Shown here: positions 62,901 through 64,000 of the stretch, in pieces
How the letters are laid out: each line of letters begins with the position of its first letter
Position numbering within the stretch: the first letter of the stretch is position 1
Assembly (NCBI GenBank): GCA_050084985.1
Contig: JBITNC010000002.1
Span: 36,642,001 to 36,706,000 of the forward strand
Direction of reading: 5' to 3'
Source: Nageia nagi
Taxonomy: Eukaryota > Pinophyta
Length of the DNA: 64,000 nucleotides
The notes under the pieces: model-generated
The model's input: the letters and a program-made list of their open reading frames with translations, nothing else
What the model was told of the DNA's origin: nothing
Database searches by the model: none
Made by a program: the position numbers and the translations under genes

Positions 62901-63331
62901 CCAAATGATCCGATATTTGGTTTGCTTTTACTTGTTCCTTCACCCTCTGCACTAGAACTAGACAAATTGAATGTATTAGAAGGACTAGCAACAGCCACAT
63001 TGCTTGCAGGGTCTTTCCCATTGATTGCTGTCTTTCGCTTTTTCTGTTGTACCATGGACTTGGGAGAACTCAATGAATTCATTTTGCTATCATCACTCGA
63101 CAAAATACCACCTTTAGAATCAATATTTACAGCCTTCCCAGTATGTTCACTTGTAGCAACTTTTCCATTGTCTTCTGAACCTTCTGATATTTGTTTTTGC
63201 TGCTTCTCTTCACTTGGACCCTTGTCACCAACAGTATTCTTTGGAGAATAATCTGCAGAATTACATGTCTTCACATCCCAAGCGGGAAGCTTTCGCTTTT
63301 TGATATCACCTTTGCTATCTTTATCATTCAT
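8967..63331 (-). CDS. XRCC1: XRCC1, plant-type single-BRCT DNA-repair scaffold; seven coding exons over about 54 kb
   Basis: XRCC1 is a nuclear scaffold for base-excision and single-strand-break repair; in plants it also assists active DNA demethylation and alternative end joining (family knowledge). The plant form has one BRCT domain, the counterpart of the human PARP-binding BRCT I, and lacks the N-terminal Pol-beta-binding domain and BRCT II. Joining exons 63331-62891, 62714-62526, 53228-53114, 52854-52724, 51362-51240, 9549-9463 and 9322-8967 gives about 480 residues. The BRCT is at about 148-240 ([60 protein letters not shown]). A conserved helical region follows ([27 protein letters not shown]) and then an acidic tail. 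Introns are 176, 9297, 259, 1361, 41690 and 140 bp, all GT-AG. Oddities: giant introns 2 and 5, an N terminus longer than in angiosperms, and a 1-nt frameshift in the last exon. Confidence 0.92.
9463..9549 (-). CDS. XRCC1: XRCC1 exon 6
   Basis: The acceptor TTTCAG is followed by CCTGAGCC at 9549 and the donor AAG/GTGGGC follows 9463. The 87 bp read in phase 0 as [20 protein letters not shown] and continue to CLEENK. This matches the plant XRCC1 helical segment that follows the WL-(S/K)-EQ-EKPEP motif. The motif is split exactly at EK/PEP by the 41.7-kb intron 5. Confidence 0.93.
9550..11446. other. XRCC1 intron 5, proximal part, no gene
   Basis: Non-coding intron sequence next to the exon 6 acceptor. 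It contains small local repeats, for example caatatcaagcaacaaa near 9892 and 9921, and the duplication at 11008-11224. I recognise no transposon termini in 9550-11000. Confidence 0.5.
11008..11224. repeat. Tandem duplication, about 130-bp offset
   Basis: cttaaataataagaacttgc followed by atttatgctctctac occurs at 11061 and again at 11191. The preceding atgcctc-atctatatttagg occurs before both. The copies differ by an insertion of about ten bases. Confidence 0.75.
11452..13139 (-). mobile_element. Solo LTR with 5-bp TSD (AGGCA), carrying a nested MITE
   Basis: The plus-strand ends are TGTAATATTC... and ...GGAATATTACA, flanked on both sides by AGGCA (11447-11451 and 13140-13144). After removing the nested MITE the left end (TGTAATATTCCAAACTAGG) matches the end of the solo LTR at 23752 (TGTAATGTCCCGAACTAGG). 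Orientation is minus, judged by the shared inner motif agagggatgtctcac near 12450. There is no internal retroviral coding region, so it is a recombined LTR. Without the MITE it is about 1.23 kb. Confidence 0.8.
11467..11913. mobile_element. hAT-like MITE / foldback element rich in ccgttttt motifs
   Basis: Terminal inverted repeats: catagaataaaaaaacg at the left and the reverse complement of the right end, catagaatgaaaaaacgg. Flanking 8-bp repeats are TTCTAAAC (11459-11466) and TTCCAAAC (11914-11921), one mismatch; an 8-bp duplication is typical of hAT transposons. The left half iterates aaaaaacgcc-like words and the right half ccgtttttt-like words, so the element can fold on itself. The empty site is visible in the related solo LTR near 23760. 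Long Phe-rich frames here are by-products of the T-rich repeats, not genes. Confidence 0.75.
13145..13540. other. Intron 5 spacer, no gene
   Basis: Sequence between a solo LTR and the chromovirus. It contains cttaaataataatata at 13336, a motif seen repeatedly in the intron background. Nothing coding is seen. Confidence 0.5.
13745..13893 (+). repeat. Five-copy 31-bp tandem repeat in LTR U3
   Basis: gggcagttac starts at 13745, 13776, 13807, 13838 and 13869, exactly 31 bp apart. The middle copies are nearly perfect (gggcagttacaaatcagaaa). Repeats of this kind in U3 often act as enhancers in plant retrotransposons. The same array is at 19655-19803. Confidence 0.95.
14513..14518 (+). promoter_or_regulatory. 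LTR polyadenylation signal AATAAA
   Basis: agaataaaaatataaa about 70 bp before the LTR end, in the position expected for the R/U5 boundary. The same site is at 20423-20428 in the 3' LTR. Confidence 0.6.
14590..14602 (+). promoter_or_regulatory. Primer-binding site, initiator-Met tRNA type
   Basis: TGGTATCAGAGCC begins 2 nt after the LTR end, complementary to the 3' end of plant tRNA-iMet and used to prime minus-strand synthesis in many plant LTR elements. Confidence 0.95.
14632..19455 (+). CDS. Gag-Pol polyprotein of chromovirus, 1607 aa, intact
   Basis: Start chosen at ATG 14632, after the primer-binding site; the frame is open 29 codons further upstream but those lie in the LTR and PBS. 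Order: Gag about 197-310 ([17 protein letters not shown]); a GQPSKF-repeat linker; zinc knuckle C417-C420-H428-C430; retropepsin at 515 reading IDGGATHNF, with DGG in place of the usual D-S/T-G; RT from about 740, with FFDD at 857-860; RNase H with D1005, YEQEML and TDHNSL; integrase with an H-H-C-C finger at about 1183-1227 and D1255, D1315 and E1351; C-terminal chromodomain about 1548-1597 ([19 protein letters not shown]). No stop or frameshift. The last Leu codon and the stop are completed by the first bases of the 3' LTR. Gag and Pol share one frame, so no frameshift signal is needed. Confidence 0.97.
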   Translation: MVHPYQTRSKGKAGLGQPMEREEERIKLDDEAEIFRRTQNTMLQVLQRMERSLQDLCSRNQPQLETQISEGNAPLLQQNNEGESSTPGVAKIIPKPNNPIGETSRTPRIWKPSTPMFVQPQTTEGSVEIPDTELAERWAAYEAMPQGFKTAVDFEKYLELKGHKPGRKAQGAGGELQYKLGKLPLPFFDGSDKISARAWLQKLQTYFALKPTMTEKEAVQYAALHLEGVAYQWWHHGLFTQGHGTIDSFEVFATKLLDRFERQDENEFFCELATITQKGTVASYIEEFQQISVMVTDIAEDRIIHLFLKGLSEPLRGLAKAFKPKTLDEAVSTTLDLETSTHSSKPKWGQPSKFGQPSKFGQTSTFGTSRPSQTVGQPINKTSQMHNKGFQSHKNPNQQRPKLDEATRRELQRKGLCFSCKKQWGPGHQCQGKGQNYLVEFYVPNEDEKEPEIEKSDSESEYEDADFAELEQHGQHSPRIDEEEGVLASITGESKFITIKVPGKLNDHSAVILIDGGATHNFIDEGFVAEKKLKTEGFSGFGVKNGNGEITKCDQVVKQVKLCFGNYSVVEDFYVYPMMGGIPHAILGVQWLYSLGGIYTNYKTLEMKFRCNGKVVTLRGIKDRFPQQISANRLEKILKKKDIIWGATFYMVKGMPTPPKIGVKFHPDIQCILDSHSPVFGDLPSGLPPNRGFEHIIELEPDSKPIMITPYRHPKAYKDEIEKTIQELLAMGYIRPSSSPFASSVVLVKKKDGTLRMCIDYRALNKKTIKNRYPIPRVDELIDELHGATYFSKVDLRSGYHQIKMRDEDVHKTAFRCHFGHFEFLVMPFGLTNAPATFQSAMNHIFRDHLRKFVLVFFDDILIYSRDWESHLQHLDTVLIILEQQKFFANMSKCEFGLSEILYLGHIISAKGVHVDEQKISAIKNWPTPTSLSELRGFLGLCSYYRRFIKGFSQLAAPLTDLTKKGAFQWDGTTENAFQKLKTVMMTCPILATPDFSQPFVVECDASGLGIGAVLMQKGRPIAFESRKLSPIEKTFNIYEQEMLAVMHALSKFRQYLVCSQFIVKTDHNSLKHFLGQRELSDRQQKWVTKLQAYDFEIQYVKGKSNTAADTLSRNPSFHAITAVQADWKAKIMAEYTKDEFASNILNGDVIDERYKIKDGLILYKNRIYLMPESKMKEKLLDALHDAPLAGHPGFYKSYKMVKERFYWKGLKEDVLRHVRECPTCQQNKHENTHPAGLLQPLPIPHQKWEGISIDFITGLPKTQGKDSIFVVVDRLTKFAHFFAITVTITAPQLADLFFKEVFKLHGLPKTIVHDRDSKFMSNFWQEFFKLCGTQLTPSTSYHPQTDGQTEIVNKWIEGYLRNYVTGQQQSWVKWLNLGEYCYNSSYHMSIKMSPFMALYGYEPPKFSDLLLEDSRVPTAADFVQQHQDILKSVRENLQQAQNQQKKYADQNRTERSFNVDDMVYLRLQPYRQTTLKKSGAEKLQPRFYGPYRVVRRVGEVAYELALPSSSRIHNVFHVSCLKKALGQHVTPSQTLPPINDEGKLELIPERLLNVREKRLRNKVLSEYLVKWKDLPEDDATWEGPEILKHPALMNCLRTSNSRGGDL
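19437..19450 (+). promoter_or_regulatory. Polypurine tract
   Basis: agagggggagact directly abuts the 3' LTR and is the expected plus-strand primer. It is also translated as the last residues of the polyprotein. Confidence 0.9.
19451..20497 (+). repeat. 3' LTR of chromovirus (1047 bp)
   Basis: Direct copy of 13541-14587, offset 5910 bp, no difference found by eye. It is followed by the target-site duplication TTCAT. Confidence 0.97.
20503..21239. other. Intron 5 spacer, no gene
   Basis: A+T-rich sequence between the chromovirus and the copia remnant. It contains cttaaataataataataag at 21086 and cccttaaatattaatagg at 21121. It may include the missing 3' part of the copia element but shows no recognisable coding. 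Confidence 0.4.
21240..22390 (-). pseudogene. Ty1/copia gag-protease remnant
   Basis: On the minus strand, 22011-22241 gives a UBN2-type Gag segment ([38 protein letters not shown]). 21466-21801 gives a basic linker with a ruined zinc knuckle. 21269-21502 gives the copia protease ([33 protein letters not shown]) with the DTG catalytic motif kept. The pieces lie in different frames with stops between them, and integrase and RT are absent. The element is 3'-truncated and inactive. Confidence 0.85.
22391..23498 (-). other. Probable 5' leader of the copia remnant
   Basis: Non-coding stretch between the copia gag and the PBS-like site. The short plus-strand frame at 22405-22644 is not protein-like. 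Assignment as leader is by position only. Confidence 0.4.
23486..23498 (-). promoter_or_regulatory. PBS-like site of the copia remnant
   Basis: The minus strand reads TTGGTGTCAAAGC immediately after an LTR-like end CCTGACA (23505-23499). It matches TGGTATCAGAGC at 10 of 12 positions. The 5' LTR it belongs to would extend rightwards and be broken by the solo LTRs at 23752 and 24873. Confidence 0.55.
23752..24602 (-). mobile_element. Solo LTR with TSD TAATT (851 bp)
   Basis: Ends TGTAATGTCCCG... and ...GGGGACATTACA, an 11-bp near-perfect inverted repeat, flanked by TAATT at 23747-23751 and 24603-24607. The inner motif gagggacgtcccactcc near 24530 is shared with other LTRs in the window. Orientation is inferred as minus from those relatives. 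Confidence 0.85.
24873..26583 (-). mobile_element. Solo LTR with TSD AAAGG (1711 bp), inverted relative of the LTR at 46501
   Basis: On the plus strand it begins TGAAATAAGCC and ends GGGGACATTAAA (terminal CA decayed to AA), flanked by AAAGG at 24868-24872 and 26584-26588. The minus strand carries TATAAAAGG at 25678-25686. Its inner part is clearly homologous, in opposite orientation, to 47440-48700 (for example TTCCATTCTTCGGAGTGA). The 84- and 85-aa minus-strand frames inside it are not known proteins. Confidence 0.85.
26589..27941. other. Intron 5 spacer, no gene
   Basis: A+T-rich, with recurring (c)cttaaataataa words at 26592 and 27072 and tatatt/tataat runs. Probably old transposon or LTR debris; no coding region recognised. 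Confidence 0.45.
27942..28746 (-). repeat. 3' LTR of the minus-strand gypsy element
   Basis: Plus-strand ends TGTAATATGAC... and ...GGGGATATTACA. It matches 38130-38919 with many substitutions (compare acaaactattcttcattcc with acaaactacttttcgttcc). Confidence 0.85.
29165..29923 (-). CDS. Unassigned 252-aa ORF inside gypsy element
   Basis: The frame begins where the protease remnant ends (about 29930) and runs 252 codons without a stop. It occupies the place where RT and integrase should be. The start is acidic ([20 protein letters not shown]), then come mixed helical-looking segments ([60 protein letters not shown]). I recognise no family. A related frame continues at 28983-29168 ([17 protein letters not shown]) after a 1-nt shift, so the original ORF was probably longer, near 315 residues. 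It may be a captured host-gene fragment or an element-specific protein. Whether it is expressed is unknown. Confidence 0.45.
   Translation of the reverse strand: MVYGVGQLEQEDDPLIKEGCIWEESHDDEDLLEEGRQALGGLEEDRLMRLEQPIFTLIHFVHPLAHLDVAWVVLEGLSRRYDLHSVFVLFPNYIMSIVHDRAQERSRNSERIEASSMSTWGRLRSTCLDDTLMETLRIIASSLSALVSLDDSIDHGLITRRPTWRMWGVDYAFARRALMILSKITYDKVGDIKDMVEMLDLWDFTMAEIDGDWCCKVFKFITSGSLTYDGLAAIFWPSYDSLFTILHGLRKG
29850..30290 (-). pseudogene. Gypsy retropepsin remnant
   Basis: The minus strand reads [20 protein letters not shown] and LYNLGD, matching the chromovirus protease region ([20 protein letters not shown]). Upstream the catalytic loop is destroyed: it reads VLINP, a stop, then ATHNFIDE. 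Inactive. Confidence 0.85.
30480..31400 (-). pseudogene. Gypsy gag remnant with zinc knuckle
   Basis: 31045-31248 translates to a Gag segment ([30 protein letters not shown]) close to that of the intact chromovirus. Near 30482-30540 a zinc knuckle [14 protein letters not shown] is followed by a stop. The intervening frame is broken. Confidence 0.8.
31421..34440 (-). pseudogene. LINE 3' end and unassigned transposon-associated frames
   Basis: The low-coordinate end looks like a plant L1 3' UTR ending in a short A tail (minus-strand GCCCATTAATCAAAAAAAG at about 31421-31440). Upstream on the minus strand lie broken frames at 33147-33671 ([17 protein letters not shown]-like [14 protein letters not shown]), 32467-32865 ([13 protein letters not shown]) and 32228-32452. 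I do not recognise these as a named domain; position suggests a LINE ORF1 or a second nested element. Several stops separate them. Confidence 0.5.
34480..37610 (-). pseudogene. LINE (L1-type) ORF2 remnant: endonuclease end, RT, zf-RVT
   Basis: In minus-strand order: the C-terminal end of the endonuclease and linker (37301-37579, [18 protein letters not shown]; 37052-37288, [16 protein letters not shown]); RT core at 36346-36708 ([35 protein letters not shown]); then RGLR-stop-GDPIS near 36250-36275, where the usual Gln codon is a stop; FVDD at 36121-36132; connection at 35313-36004 ([23 protein letters not shown]); and zf-RVT at 34515-35276 ([28 protein letters not shown]). At least three frameshifts or stops make it dead. 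It is 5'-truncated within the endonuclease and sits inside the gypsy gag. Confidence 0.9.
37640..38060 (-). pseudogene. Gypsy gag N-terminal remnant
   Basis: From ATG near 38033 the minus strand reads [17 protein letters not shown] and later [20 protein letters not shown], a Gag N-terminal coiled-coil-like segment next to the PBS. In-frame stops interrupt it. It was separated from the rest of gag by the LINE DNA. Confidence 0.65.
38130..38919 (-). repeat. 5' LTR of the minus-strand gypsy element
   Basis: Plus-strand ends TGTAATATAAC... and ...GGGAACATTACA. The PBS-like site lies directly to its left at 38117-38128. Confidence 0.85.
38920..39849. other. Intron 5 spacer with very A+T-rich tract
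   Basis: 39370-39720 is almost pure A/T, with repeated ttta-tgttt and tatttaaa words. No gene is seen. Confidence 0.5.
39850..41258 (+). pseudogene. Jockey-like LINE RT remnant
   Basis: The plus strand gives [11 protein letters not shown] with the RT FVDD box at 39932-39943, followed by remnants of the RT thumb and C-terminal region ([23 protein letters not shown] near 40800-40925). Stops are frequent. The segment continues, after insertions, at 41772-41800, 44251-44503 and 49589-50545, where parts of the same 3' region recur. Confidence 0.7.
41259..41771. mobile_element. Insertion of about 0.5 kb into the LINE remnant, type unknown
   Basis: The LINE sequence ggatgttaggagg-ctcta is interrupted after 41258 and resumes at 41772 as ggctctagggaggcccagcc. 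A second copy at 50360-50400 is uninterrupted. The junctions carry gactcta and ggctcta, a possible short duplication. I see no clear terminal inverted repeats. Confidence 0.55.
42170..42420 (+). repeat. Tandem repeat, about 62-bp unit, four copies
   Basis: Units share gggaagattt, then a ttttcaag-ttagaaactccaaa core, then aaaatgatgtgaccc. They begin near 42180, 42245, 42310 and 42365. Preceding it (42055-42160) is a shorter repeat of catgatttttgagtt. Confidence 0.8.
43378..43385 (+). promoter_or_regulatory. TATA box of LTR-like block (i)
   Basis: TATAAATA followed by ccccaagagg. The counterpart in block (iii) is TATAAATA at 59202-59209; in block (ii) the site has decayed to tagaaata at 46463-46470. 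Confidence 0.5.
44251..44503 (+). pseudogene. LINE remnant segment between two insertions
   Basis: Translation of 44340-44490 ([20 protein letters not shown], then [13 protein letters not shown]) aligns with the LINE piece at 40780-40900 ([14 protein letters not shown]). It is bounded left by block (i) and right by block (ii). Confidence 0.6.
44870..45900 (+). repeat. Degenerate tandem array, about 175-185-bp unit (copy 1)
   Basis: A palindromic core resembling ctttgatg-catcaaag recurs at 44918, 45090, 45402, 45586 and 45761 (one unit near 45250 has lost it). Around each core are aggcacat-tttt and aaaaatt-gcacctag words. The short ORFs here are chance products of the repeats. Confidence 0.7.
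46751..47433 (+). mobile_element. Solo LTR with TSD AATTG (683 bp)
   Basis: TGTAATGTCCCAAAA... to ...GGGATATTTCA, flanked by AATTG at 46746-46750 and 47434-47438. The related LTR at 24873-26583 has the uninterrupted sequence (minus strand aattattaattgtaaatgca near 26130), giving the empty site. Confidence 0.92.
47942..47965 (+). repeat. (ATT)8 microsatellite
   Basis: Eight perfect ATT units inside the solo LTR, downstream of its TATA box. The inverted relative has only a short ataataataat at 25641. Confidence 0.95.
49589..50545 (+). pseudogene. LINE remnant segment, interrupted by a MITE
   Basis: 49600-49810 and 50277-50400 match 40897-41258 (for example gagactattatcttcaaa; catgctagcaaggacaagt). 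The MITE at 49818-50276 separates the two parts. No intact coding remains. Confidence 0.65.
49818..50276. mobile_element. hAT-like MITE rich in ttactcgg motifs
   Basis: Flanked by perfect 8-bp repeats CTTTCATC (49810-49817 and 50277-50284). Ends are imperfect inverted repeats (cctgctttgaaaatccg and, from the right, caagcttggaaaactcg). The left part contains cgagtaatc words and the middle ttactcggcggttactcagc, so it can fold back. The LINE paralogue at 41097-41104 (ctctcatc) shows the site without the insert. Confidence 0.75.
50546..51239. other. Intron 5, part next to exon 5 donor
   Basis: A+T-rich intron sequence without recognisable genes or repeat ends. The donor GTAGGT is at 51239-51234 on the minus strand. 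Confidence 0.5.
51240..51362 (-). CDS. XRCC1: XRCC1 exon 5
   Basis: The acceptor TTGTTCAG precedes AACACA at 51362; the donor is AAG/GTAGGT after 51240. The 123 bp read in phase 0: [20 protein letters not shown], then [21 protein letters not shown]. The EV-KWV-EDI-TVSWL-EQ-EK pattern is the conserved segment after the BRCT in plant XRCC1. It is followed by the 41.7-kb intron. Confidence 0.93.
51363..52723. other. XRCC1 intron 4
   Basis: 1361 bp, donor GTGAGT and acceptor TTCAG. A+T-rich, with no transposon termini or other gene seen. Confidence 0.7.
52724..52854 (-). CDS. XRCC1: XRCC1 exon 4 with 21-bp coding repeat
   Basis: Acceptor CCAG before GAAAAC at 52854; donor AAT/GTGAGT after 52724. 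With exon 3 ending in phase 1 it reads [20 protein letters not shown], then [23 protein letters not shown], and joins exon 5 in frame. The ELEQ(T/A/P) units come from a 21-bp repeat (ccaatt on the plus strand at 52780, 52801 and 52822). It codes for a charged linker after the BRCT; the region is poorly conserved in the family, so the frame rests on splice phase and not on similarity. A second open frame (NWSKHKE type) exists if weaker or different donors are used. Confidence 0.78.
53114..53228 (-). CDS. XRCC1: XRCC1 exon 3 (end of BRCT)
   Basis: Acceptor TTTTAG before GAC at 53228. It reads [28 protein letters not shown], then [11 protein letters not shown] across the junction. W-I-ECY and [11 protein letters not shown] are hallmark residues at the end of the plant XRCC1 BRCT. 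I chose the donor G/GTAATA at 53113 because it gives the phase needed by exons 4 and 5. A stronger-looking GTGAGT lies 7 nt upstream at 53120-53115 and would shift the frame. Confidence 0.88.
53229..53726. other. XRCC1 intron 2, part next to exon 3
   Basis: Unremarkable A+T-rich intron sequence between the exon 3 acceptor and a solo LTR. Confidence 0.5.
53727..54871 (-). mobile_element. Probable solo LTR in XRCC1 intron 2 (1145 bp)
   Basis: Ends TGTAATGACCC... and ...GGGGACATTACA, inverted like the other LTRs here. The minus strand has TATAAAAGG at 54615-54623. Flanks are AAAAA and AATAA, an imperfect 5-bp duplication in low-complexity sequence. Inner cgtcccactcaag near 54290 is shared with the 23752 LTR. 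Confidence 0.7.
54872..56849. other. XRCC1 intron 2, no gene seen
   Basis: Short frames occur (54932-55162) but none resembles a known protein. The right part could be internal sequence of the element whose LTR-like block follows, but I see no gag or pol. Confidence 0.4.
56850..60090 (+). mobile_element. Large LTR-like block (iii) in XRCC1 intron 2
   Basis: Homologous to block (ii): catggagattac-cg at 56900, the degenerate array, TATAAATA at 59202-59209 followed by gaccataggaggtct, and the end caagaggagataagttacgc to GATTTCCTTCCCAACA at about 60090. No coding region is found. The left boundary is uncertain, as the TGTTGTG start is not seen. Confidence 0.55.
57040..58740 (+). repeat. Degenerate tandem array, about 183-bp unit, nine units (copy 2)
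   Basis: A palindromic core (ctttgatg-catcaaag and variants) falls at about 57163, 57351, 57516, 57699, 57881, 58064, 58258, 58451 and 58634; spacing is 165-194 bp. Each unit also carries aagttta-gcttggaa and a tagg-gca(c/t)at word. Units are strongly diverged. Confidence 0.75.
60091..62525. other. XRCC1 intron 2, part next to exon 2
   Basis: A+T-rich intron. 61140-61420 is very A/T-rich. Apart from the small frame at 61773-62006 nothing coding is seen. The exon 2 donor AAG/GTTGTT lies at 62525. Confidence 0.5.
61773..62006 (-). other. Unassigned protein-like frame, about 77 aa
   Basis: The minus-strand frame, bounded upstream by TGA, reads [20 protein letters not shown] and ends [19 protein letters not shown]. 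Composition is more protein-like than the surrounding frames, but I cannot assign a family. It does not fit XRCC1, whose exon 3 is elsewhere. It may be a captured exon or chance. Confidence 0.25.
62526..62714 (-). CDS. XRCC1: XRCC1 exon 2 (core of BRCT)
   Basis: Acceptor CAG before GAT at 62714; donor AAG/GTTGTT after 62526. The 189 bp in phase 0 read [63 protein letters not shown]. This is nearly residue-for-residue the plant XRCC1 [15 protein letters not shown] at the first helix, [20 protein letters not shown] core and GG-IVSK before the conserved Trp in exon 3. Confidence 0.96.
62891..63331 (-). CDS. XRCC1: XRCC1 exon 1 (N-terminal region; start uncertain)
   Basis: The donor TTG/GTAAGG follows 62891 in phase 0 and joins exon 2 in frame. 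From ATG 63331 it reads [20 protein letters not shown], where K-R-LP-W resembles the N-terminal motif of plant XRCC1. A hydrophilic, Ser/Lys-rich, probably disordered stretch follows, with a second basic cluster [12 protein letters not shown]; both clusters are candidate nuclear-localisation signals. The frame stays open upstream, through another ATG at 63400, to about 63580, so the true start may be earlier. A possible acceptor (TTATCAG before GTGGAAAC, near 63540) would make the 5' part a separate exon start. At 147 residues or more this region is longer than in angiosperm XRCC1. Confidence 0.72.
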
Positions 63332-63400
63332 TAACAGGGTCTTTGCATTGCATTTAGTTGACTTATCAGTAGAGCATGCTTTTTTTTCCTCTTCCGGCAT

Positions 63401-64000
63401 GAAAGTTTTAATACTAGATTCTGAAGTTCTGGCCTCGGTGTTGCATGAGATCACATTAATTCTTGAAAGCCCAATGCAGGCTCTATGTTCTGAGGTACCA
63501 AATGGCTGACGGCATACAATCCGTAGTTGTTTCCACCTGATAATTGTAAATGAACTGCAATTCTTTAGAAAATATCTCACTGATGCCTAGGAGATACATC
63601 TGGTCTCAAATTCTCAATAGAGACCACCTTTAACCTTTTTGAATTCAGATTTGATATCATAGTCAAAGCTTTTACACAAATTTATAAAACAGTATGAAAC
63701 TGTCCATGAGAACTCATTTAACCTTAAATATGAGTATATAAGAAGTCTTCAAAAGAAGAAATCTGTACTAAATCTTCTGTATGTATAATAATTATCAATA
63801 AAAATGAAATAGCTTAAGGATACTAGTGAGAGCAGTGATATGTCTCATAAGTGAACTTTACACTGGCCAGGACTAAAAGATAAGGACATGGCCAATTCCA
63901 TCCTAAGATTGCTGAATGTGATATAAGCAAATAATCTCTAGCAATGAAAACTGGAATCATTGTGTGAACTATCAATGTGGAACATATTTTCCGTATTCTA
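63401..64000 (-). other. XRCC1 upstream region, possibly 5' UTR or upstream intron
   Basis: The minus-strand frame is open to about 63580, but its composition upstream of 63400 is not clearly coding. No core promoter element could be placed, and transcription may start outside the window. Confidence 0.35.

Noticed and set aside
1-64000. CRISPR arrays, operons, tRNA or rRNA genes, phage-type modules
   Set aside because: No evenly spaced identical repeats with unique spacers, no bacterial gene layout and no RNA-gene signature. Introns, L1 LINEs and Ty3/Ty1 elements show a plant nuclear genome.

Overview
This is eukaryotic nuclear DNA from a seed plant, most likely a gymnosperm (conifer-like). 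The window is A+T-rich and gene-poor, and it is packed with nested LTR retrotransposons, solo LTRs and decayed LINEs. One host gene runs through almost all of it with enormous introns. The species cannot be named from the sequence alone.

Host gene: a plant-type XRCC1 (single-BRCT DNA-repair scaffold) lies on the minus strand. I could place seven coding exons: 62891-63331 (start uncertain), 62526-62714, 53114-53228, 52724-52854, 51240-51362, 9463-9549 and 8967-9322. All six introns have GT-AG ends and the phases join. Intron 2 is about 9.3 kb and intron 5 about 41.7 kb, so the coding part spans about 54 kb. The last exon carries an apparent 1-nt frameshift.

Intron 5 (9550-51239), low to high coordinate: a solo LTR (11452-13139) with a hAT-like MITE inside it; a complete Ty3/gypsy chromovirus (13541-20497, plus strand) with identical 1047-bp LTRs and an intact 1607-aa Gag-Pol; a decayed Ty1/copia element on the minus strand (21.2-23.5 kb); two solo LTRs (23752-24602 and 24873-26583); a rearranged minus-strand Ty3/gypsy element (27942-38919) that lacks RT and integrase, carries an unassigned 252-aa ORF and hosts LINE insertions; a plus-strand LINE remnant broken by several insertions (39.85-50.5 kb); and two large LTR-like blocks (41801-44250 and 44504-49588). 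The second block is split by a solo LTR that is itself split by another solo LTR.

Intron 2 holds one more probable solo LTR (53727-54871) and a third large LTR-like block (about 56850-60090). Downstream of XRCC1 (1-8966) there is a LINE 3' fragment at 6170-8060 and otherwise A+T-rich DNA with no gene I can recognise.

Most solo LTRs are still flanked by 5-bp target-site duplications and share a terminal signature close to TGTAATGTCCC. I found no RNA genes and no CRISPR array. I did not find a new defence or biosynthetic system; the value of the window lies in gene architecture and transposon structure.
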